DNA of 64,000 nucleotides from Azoarcus sp. DN11 (GTDB lineage Bacteria > Pseudomonadota > Gammaproteobacteria > Burkholderiales > Rhodocyclaceae), in contig NZ_CP021731.1 of NCBI RefSeq assembly GCF_003628555.1, forward strand, positions 1,302,001-1,366,000, given 5' to 3'. The notes under the pieces were generated by a model. The model saw nothing but the letters and a program-made list of their open reading frames with translations. It ran no database searches and was not told the origin of the DNA. The translations under genes were made by a program, and so were the position numbers. Shown one piece after another: positions 59,510 through 64,000 of the stretch (position 1 is the stretch's first letter; every line of letters starts with the position of its first letter).

Positions 59510-59872
59510 CTAGTTTCGAAAGATGAAATATACCGCGCCAAGCATACACAAGGCGGCCCAAAGATAGTCAAGCTTGACGGGCTGCTTCATGTACAGCACG
59601 GCGAAAGGGACGAAGACCAGCAGGGTGATGACCTCCTGCATGATCTTGAGCTGGGCAAGGTTCAGTTCGGTCGCGCCGATGCGGTTCGCCGGCACCTGCA
59701 GCAGGTATTCGAACAGGGCGATGCCCCAGCTCGCGACGGCGGCGACGAACCATGCCTGCGACTGCATGTTCTTCAGGTGGCCATACCACGCGAAGGTCAT
59801 GAAGACGTTGGACGCGGTGAGCAGCATTGCGGTCTGCATCCACGCGGGCAGGGGCTGCATCCAGGCGGTCAT
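59510..59872 (-). CDS. DUF486 small membrane protein (DMT-like)
   Basis: A 120-residue protein with four helices. LLTASNVFMTFAWYGHLK, QVPANRIGATELNLAQLKIM and LYMKQPVKLDYLWAALCML match DUF486, a half-size relative of drug/metabolite transporters. It lies between folK and the deoxynucleoside kinase, same strand. Confidence 0.88.
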   Translation of the reverse strand: MTAWMQPLPAWMQTAMLLTASNVFMTFAWYGHLKNMQSQAWFVAAVASWGIALFEYLLQVPANRIGATELNLAQLKIMQEVITLLVFVPFAVLYMKQPVKLDYLWAALCMLGAVYFIFRN

Positions 59873-59889
59873 GCGCAGTGTTCGGCGGG

Positions 59890-60411
59890 TCAGGCGGTTC
59901 CGGGCAGGCGCTCGATGCGCTGGTCGCGGATGCCGTCGAGCAGCTCGGCGACGATGCCGCGGCCGGGGATTACGGTGCCGGGGGCGATCTCCGCGAGCGG
60001 CACGAGCACGAAGGCGCGCAGGTGCATGCGCGGGTGGGGGATCTCTAGGCCGGGCTGGCTGATCGACGCGTCGCCGTACAGGAGGAGGTCGAGATCGAGT
60101 GTGCGTGGGGCAAGTTCGGTTTCGCGCGTGCGGCCGTGCTGCGTTTCGAGCGCGAGCAGGGTGTCGAGGAGCTGTTTTGCATCGAGCGTCGTGTCGACGG
60201 CGGCGACGGCGTTGAGGTAGTCGGGATGCCCGGTGACGCCGATCGGGGCGGTCCGGTAGAGGCTGGAACGGGCGACGAGGCGCGTGTCGGCGAGCGCATC
60301 GAGCGCCGCGAACGCGCTTTCGAGCGCGGCGGCGGCGTCACCGAGGTTGGCGCCGAGTGCAATGAATGCGCGCACCGCGCCCGGGCCCGGCGGCGGGCGG
60401 TGGGTGGTCAT
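59890..60411 (-). CDS. folK: HPPK (2-amino-4-hydroxy-6-hydroxymethyldihydropteridine pyrophosphokinase)
   Basis: A 173-residue enzyme transferring pyrophosphate to the pterin in folate synthesis. FIALGANLGDAAAALESAFA, HPDYLNAVAAVDT and RTLDLDLLLYGD with EIPHPRMHLRAFVLVPLAE are the signature. It overlaps pcnB by 4 bases. Confidence 0.95.
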   Translation of the reverse strand: MTTHRPPPGPGAVRAFIALGANLGDAAAALESAFAALDALADTRLVARSSLYRTAPIGVTGHPDYLNAVAAVDTTLDAKQLLDTLLALETQHGRTRETELAPRTLDLDLLLYGDASISQPGLEIPHPRMHLRAFVLVPLAEIAPGTVIPGRGIVAELLDGIRDQRIERLPGTA

Positions 60412-61760
60412 GATGCGTCGCTGGTGGCGGCTTCGGCCGCAGCCGGCTTGCGGCGGCGACGGCGGCGCTTGCGCTCGGGGGCCTCGGCGGCGGGGGCTTC
60501 GGCGAGCAGGGCATCACGGGCGTCGTGGCCGGCGTGGGCGAAGCGGTCCCACCAGTCGGGCAGCGCGGCATCGATCTCGCCGGACTGCGCGCGCAGGCGC
60601 AGGAAGTCCCACGCGGCGCGGTAGCGCGGCTGCTCGATGAGGCGGTAGGGCGCCTTGCCGCTGCACTTTTCGAAGCGCGGCTGCAGCGCCCAGATTTCCT
60701 TGATGTCGCCGACGATGCGCTTGGTGATCGCGAGCTTGCCGGCCTGCAGGTCGAGCACTTCGTCCATCGCGACGAAGAGCGCGGGCTGGTTGTGCTCGCC
60801 GTTCTTCTTGCGCGCTTCCCAGTTGGCGAGCACTTCGTGCCACAGCAGGGTCGCGAACAGGAAGCCGGGGGAGACGGGCTTGTCGGCGCGCACGCGCTCG
60901 TCGGTGTTTTCCAGCGACAGCGTGACGAAGCGTGCTCCCAGCGGCTGCTCGAGGATCACGTCGAGGAGCGGCAGCAGGCCGTGATGCAGGCCTTCCTCGC
61001 GCAGCTGCTTGAGGCAGCGCAGGGCGTAGCCCGAGAACAGCAGCTTGAGCATCTCGTCGAAGAGGCGCGCCGCGGGGACGTTCTCGAGGAGTTCCGCCAT
61101 CTCGCGGATGGGGTTGCGCGCGGCCGGATCGAGCGTGAGGCCGAGCTTCGCGCCGAGGCGCACGCCGCGCAGCATGCGCACCGGGTCTTCGCGGTAGCGC
61201 GCGCGCGGGTCGCCGATGATGCGCAGGGTCTTGTGCTTGAGGTCGGCGACGCCGTGGTGGTAGTCGAGAATCTGCTCGGTGGTCGGGTCGTAGTACAGCG
61301 CGTTGACGGTGAAGTCGCGGCGCGTGGCGTCCTCGGCCTGCGAGCCGTACACGTTGTCGCGCAGCACGCGGCCGTGTTCGTCGGTTTCGGCGTCCTCGGC
61401 GGTCTGGCTGGCGCGGAAGGTCGAGACCTCGATCGTTTCCGGGCCGCTCATGACGTGCACGATCTTGAAGCGGCGGCCGATGATGCGCGAGCGGCGGAAC
61501 AGCGCACGCACCTCCTCGGGCGTCGCGCTCGTGGCGACGTCGTAGTCCTTGGGCGGATGGCCGACCAGCAGGTCGCGCACGGCGCCGCCGACGACGAAGG
61601 CCTTGTGGCCGGATTCCTGCAGCACCGAGCACACCTTGCGGGCGGCGGGCGAGATCTGTTCGCGGCGGATGCCGTGCTGGGTGACGGGGACCAGCGCCGG
61701 TTCGGTGTTGATGGGCGACGCAGCGCGGCGGAAGACTTTACGCAGCAGCTTGCGGATCAT
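60408..61760 (-). CDS. pcnB: Poly(A) polymerase I
   Basis: A 450-residue nucleotidyltransferase adding 3' poly(A) tails to RNA. AFVVGGAVRDLLVGHPPKDY and DVATSATPEEVRALFRRSRI form the catalytic head. GRRFKIVHV and DFTVNALYYDPTTEQILDYH follow. The C-terminus ends with an Arg-rich run (ERKRRRRRRKPAA), typical of PcnB. Overlaps folK by 4 bases. Confidence 0.96.
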   Translation of the reverse strand: MIRKLLRKVFRRAASPINTEPALVPVTQHGIRREQISPAARKVCSVLQESGHKAFVVGGAVRDLLVGHPPKDYDVATSATPEEVRALFRRSRIIGRRFKIVHVMSGPETIEVSTFRASQTAEDAETDEHGRVLRDNVYGSQAEDATRRDFTVNALYYDPTTEQILDYHHGVADLKHKTLRIIGDPRARYREDPVRMLRGVRLGAKLGLTLDPAARNPIREMAELLENVPAARLFDEMLKLLFSGYALRCLKQLREEGLHHGLLPLLDVILEQPLGARFVTLSLENTDERVRADKPVSPGFLFATLLWHEVLANWEARKKNGEHNQPALFVAMDEVLDLQAGKLAITKRIVGDIKEIWALQPRFEKCSGKAPYRLIEQPRYRAAWDFLRLRAQSGEIDAALPDWWDRFAHAGHDARDALLAEAPAAEAPERKRRRRRRKPAAAEAATSDAS

Positions 61761-61859
61761 TGGAAGGAGAGACTGGCAGTCAACATAAGCGGTGAATCAT
61801 AACCGATGCGACACTGCGGTAGGGATCGCATCTCGGGGTGGGGCCGTTCGTGACGGCGG

Positions 61860-62522
61860 TCAGCGCAGCGAGATGATCGGCCAGTCGGCCGCCTGCGCGT
61901 GGGTGCGCAGTTTGTCGTCGGGGTCGACGGCGACCGGGTCGGTGACGCGCGCCATCAGCGGCAGGTCGTTGTGCGAGTCGCTGTAGAACCACGAGCGCGC
62001 GAAGCTGCCCGTGTACAGGCCGAGCGATTCGAGCCAGGCGTCGACGCGTTCGATCTTGCCGGCCTTGAACGCGGGCATACCGCGCGGCTTGCCGGTGAAG
62101 GCGCCGTTCTCCTGTGCCGGGATCGTCGCGACGAGGTGCGGGATGCCGAATTCGCGCACGATGGGGCCGGTGACGAAGCTGTTGGTGGCGGTGACGACGG
62201 CGACCAGGGCGCCACTGTCGAGGTGCCGGCGCACCAGCGCGCGCGCCTGGTCGGTGATCATCGGCGCGACCGCGGTCGCCATGAACTCGCGGTGCCAGGC
62301 GTCGAGCTGTTCGCGCGGATGGCGCGCGAGCGGGGCGAGCTGGAAGTCGAGAAACTCGAAGATGTCGAGCGTGCCGTCCTTGTACTGCTCGTAGAACCGG
62401 ACGTTCTTCGCTTCCTGCACCTCGCGGTCGAGGACGCCCTTGGCGATGAGGAACTGGGCCCACTCGAAGTCGGAGTCGCCGGCGAGGAGGGTGTTGTCGA
62501 GGTCGAAGAGGACGAGATCCAC
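61860..62522 (-). CDS. HAD-IB family phosphatase
   Basis: A 220-residue SerB-like HAD hydrolase. The catalytic motif DLVLFDLDNTLLAGDSD opens the protein, motif II is VVTATNSF and motif III includes FYSDSHNDLPLM. A GTG start at 62522 is preceded by AAGGAA at 7 bases. The gene lies between hda and pcnB, a common betaproteobacterial order. The substrate is uncertain. Confidence 0.9.
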   Translation of the reverse strand: MDLVLFDLDNTLLAGDSDFEWAQFLIAKGVLDREVQEAKNVRFYEQYKDGTLDIFEFLDFQLAPLARHPREQLDAWHREFMATAVAPMITDQARALVRRHLDSGALVAVVTATNSFVTGPIVREFGIPHLVATIPAQENGAFTGKPRGMPAFKAGKIERVDAWLESLGLYTGSFARSWFYSDSHNDLPLMARVTDPVAVDPDDKLRTHAQAADWPIISLR

Positions 62523-62551
62523 GGTGTTTCCTTGGGGTTGGGGCGGCCGGC

Positions 62552-63229
62552 TCAGATGTCGAGGCCGGCCTGCATCATTTCGCGCAGCAGCGGCAGCGTG
62601 ACGGCACGCTTGCGTTCGAGCGAGGCGGTGTCGAGGGCGTCGAGCACCGCGAGCAGGCTGGGCAGGTCGCGGCGGCCGTGGCGCATGAGGAAGTCGATCA
62701 CGTCGTCTGCCAGCCGCAGGCCGCGGCGCGCGGCGAGCGTCGCGAGGATGGCCGCGCGCGATGCGTCGTCGAGCGGGCGCACCTCGTAGATCAGGCACTG
62801 GCCGATGCGGGTGCGCAGGTCTTCGCGCAGGGCGAGCCGGCGCGGCGCTTCGCTGCCCGCGAGGAGCAGCGTCTGGCCGAGGCCGCGCGAGCGGTTGAAG
62901 GCGTTGAAGAGCGCGATCTGGGCGTCGTCTTCTAGGCGGTCGACATCGTCGATGGCGAGGAGCAGGCCCGGTGTCTGCGGCAATTCGTCGCCGACTTCGT
63001 GCGCGGCGATGCAGGCCGTGGGCCGTCCCGTCGCGGCGGCGAGCGCGCCGCGCAGGAGATGGCTGCGGCCGCTGCCGGCGGGCCCCCAGAGGTAGAGGTG
63101 GCCGAGCGGGGGCGCCGACGGATTGGCGATGGTGCGCAGCGCGGCGGCGAGCTCTTCGTTGCCGCCGACGACGAAGTTGTCGAGGGTCGGGGGGGCGTCG
63201 GGGCGGATGTCGAGGACGAGCTGTTTCAT
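62552..63229 (-). CDS. hda: DnaA-related inactivator Hda
   Basis: A 225-residue AAA+ protein related to DnaA. It works with the sliding clamp to promote hydrolysis of DnaA-bound ATP. The clamp-binding N-terminus MKQLVLDIRPDAPPTLDNFV and Walker A LYLWGPAGSGRSHLLRGAL, where the usual K is R, are visible. LLLAIDDVDRLEDDAQIALF and SEAPRRLALREDLRTRI follow. It overlaps perM by 4 bases. Confidence 0.94.
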   Translation of the reverse strand: MKQLVLDIRPDAPPTLDNFVVGGNEELAAALRTIANPSAPPLGHLYLWGPAGSGRSHLLRGALAAATGRPTACIAAHEVGDELPQTPGLLLAIDDVDRLEDDAQIALFNAFNRSRGLGQTLLLAGSEAPRRLALREDLRTRIGQCLIYEVRPLDDASRAAILATLAARRGLRLADDVIDFLMRHGRRDLPSLLAVLDALDTASLERKRAVTLPLLREMMQAGLDI

Positions 63230-64000
63230 TGCGGTTCGTCCGCGGACGGGGCGCCGAGATAGACGCGGCTCGCGAGCCAGGCCGTGCGCACTTCGCGCAG
63301 CCCGACGAGGATGGCGGCGCTGGCCGGCAGGGCGACGAGGATGCCGACGAAGCCGAAGAGCTGGCCGAAGGCCATCAGCGCGAAGATGACCGCGAGCGGA
63401 TGCAGGCCGATGCGTTCGCCGACGAGGTAAGGGGTGAGGAGGAAGCTTTCGATGAGCTGGCCGAGGCCGAACACGATGGCGACGCCGATGAGCGGCGACC
63501 AGCCTTCGGCCTGCAGCAGGGCGGTGAGGATCGCGAGCAGCAGGCCGCCGCCGAAGCCGACGTAGGGGATGAACACCAGCAGGCCGGTGATGACGCCGAC
63601 CGGCAGCGCGAACTTGAGGCCGGCGATCCACAGGCCGACGCTGTAGTAGACGGCGAGCAGCAGCATCACCGAGAGCTGGCCGCGCAGGAATTCGGAGAGA
63701 ACGCGGTCGATGTCGCCGATGATGCGCATCGTGCGTTCCAGCATCGGGCGCGGGATCACGGTCTGCAGGCCGCCGAGGATGTGCGGCCAGTCCTGCAGCA
63801 GGTAGAACATCACGACCGGCACGAGGAAGATGCTCGCGGCGACGCCGAGGAGCGCCGTGCCGCCTTGGCGCAGGTGGTTCAGCACGACGGGGATGAGATC
63901 CTGGGCGCTGCTCCAGTGTTCGGCGATCCAGCTGCGGATGAAGGCCGCGTCGAGCTGGAACTCGACGTCGAAATGGGTCAGCAGCAACGGGGCGAGGCGC
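63226..64000 (-). CDS. PerM/AI-2E-type permease (partial)
   Basis: The C-terminal ~258 residues of a membrane protein of the PerM/YdiK (AI-2E exporter-like) family; the 5' end lies beyond the window. Several helices are visible (ASIFLVPVVMFYLLQDW, SVMLLLAVYYSVGLWIAGL, LFGFVGILVALPASAAILV). Its stop overlaps the hda start. Substrate is unknown. Confidence 0.88.
   Translation of the reverse strand, partial: RLAPLLLTHFDVEFQLDAAFIRSWIAEHWSSAQDLIPVVLNHLRQGGTALLGVAASIFLVPVVMFYLLQDWPHILGGLQTVIPRPMLERTMRIIGDIDRVLSEFLRGQLSVMLLLAVYYSVGLWIAGLKFALPVGVITGLLVFIPYVGFGGGLLLAILTALLQAEGWSPLIGVAIVFGLGQLIESFLLTPYLVGERIGLHPLAVIFALMAFGQLFGFVGILVALPASAAILVGLREVRTAWLASRVYLGAPSADEPQ

Overview
The window is GC-rich (by eye about two thirds G+C) and tightly packed with genes. 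Gene content and order point to a betaproteobacterium, most likely Rhodocyclales (Azoarcus/Thauera/Aromatoleum type). Signs of this are exbBD-lpxK-trm112-kdsB-adk followed by a pyrophosphate-type phosphofructokinase, rpsT beside a DUF3579 gene, argD-argF-argG, and perM-hda-HAD-pcnB-folK-(DUF486)-dNK-panB-panC. It reads as ordinary chromosome: I see no insertion sequence, prophage, CRISPR array, rRNA or tRNA.

Layout. 1-3.1 kb: the N-terminus of a secreted/outer-membrane protein, an exported sulfatase and a small membrane protein. 3.2-7.6 kb: an acyl-CoA ligase in an operon with an EmrAB-type efflux pair. 7.7-13.0 kb: sulfur scavenging, with a sulfonate/sulfate-ester type ABC transporter ending in a membrane-anchored thioredoxin-like gene, then an RBBP9-like hydrolase and a sulfate-binding protein. 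The two binding-protein genes share a promoter element with identical spacing. 13.2-15.3 kb: sodB and xseA. 15.3-22.6 kb: a DnaA-box-rich intergenic region, then exbB, exbD, lpxK, trm112, kdsB, adk, pfp and ggt. 22.6-25.6 kb: a PEBP protein, murJ, rpsT and DUF3579. 25.9-30.5 kb: arginine biosynthesis and small conserved proteins. 30.5-34.5 kb: an MCE lipid-transport operon (STAS-MlaE, MlaF, MlaD, PqiC-like lipoprotein) and a small lipoprotein. 34.5-36.6 kb: rpsP-rimM-trmD-rplS with a clear promoter and terminator. 36.8-40.6 kb: a PilZ-like protein, a YihY membrane protein, a WrbA quinone reductase and DUF2069. 40.6-42.4 kb: leuA behind an unannotated leucine-rich leader peptide. 42.5-46.7 kb: a haem redox operon (SHP-type cytochrome, dihaem cytochrome c, cytochrome b561) facing a PepSY protein and two-component system. 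46.7-51.7 kb: psd-pssA and ilvB-ilvH-ilvC. 51.8-53.7 kb: an ECF-like sigma factor with DUF3619, DUF3106 and RDD proteins. 53.8-64 kb: pepN, a CBS protein, panBC, a deoxynucleoside kinase, DUF486, folK, pcnB, a HAD phosphatase, hda and the start of a PerM permease.

How the parts work together. Three biosynthetic routes are well represented: arginine (argD/F/G), branched-chain amino acids (ilvBHC, leuA) and pantothenate (panBC). The envelope is served by lpxK/kdsB (LPS), murJ (peptidoglycan), psd/pssA (phospholipid) and the MCE system (lipid traffic). The least explained parts are regulatory: the leaderless leuA leader peptide, the shared sulfur promoter, the ATCCACA-box cluster before exbB, the dyad over the sodB -10 box, the PilZ-like protein, and the sigma-factor module with an apparent CTG start. 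I found no large new defence or mobile system. All identifications come from reading the translated sequences against remembered family features; no database search was run.
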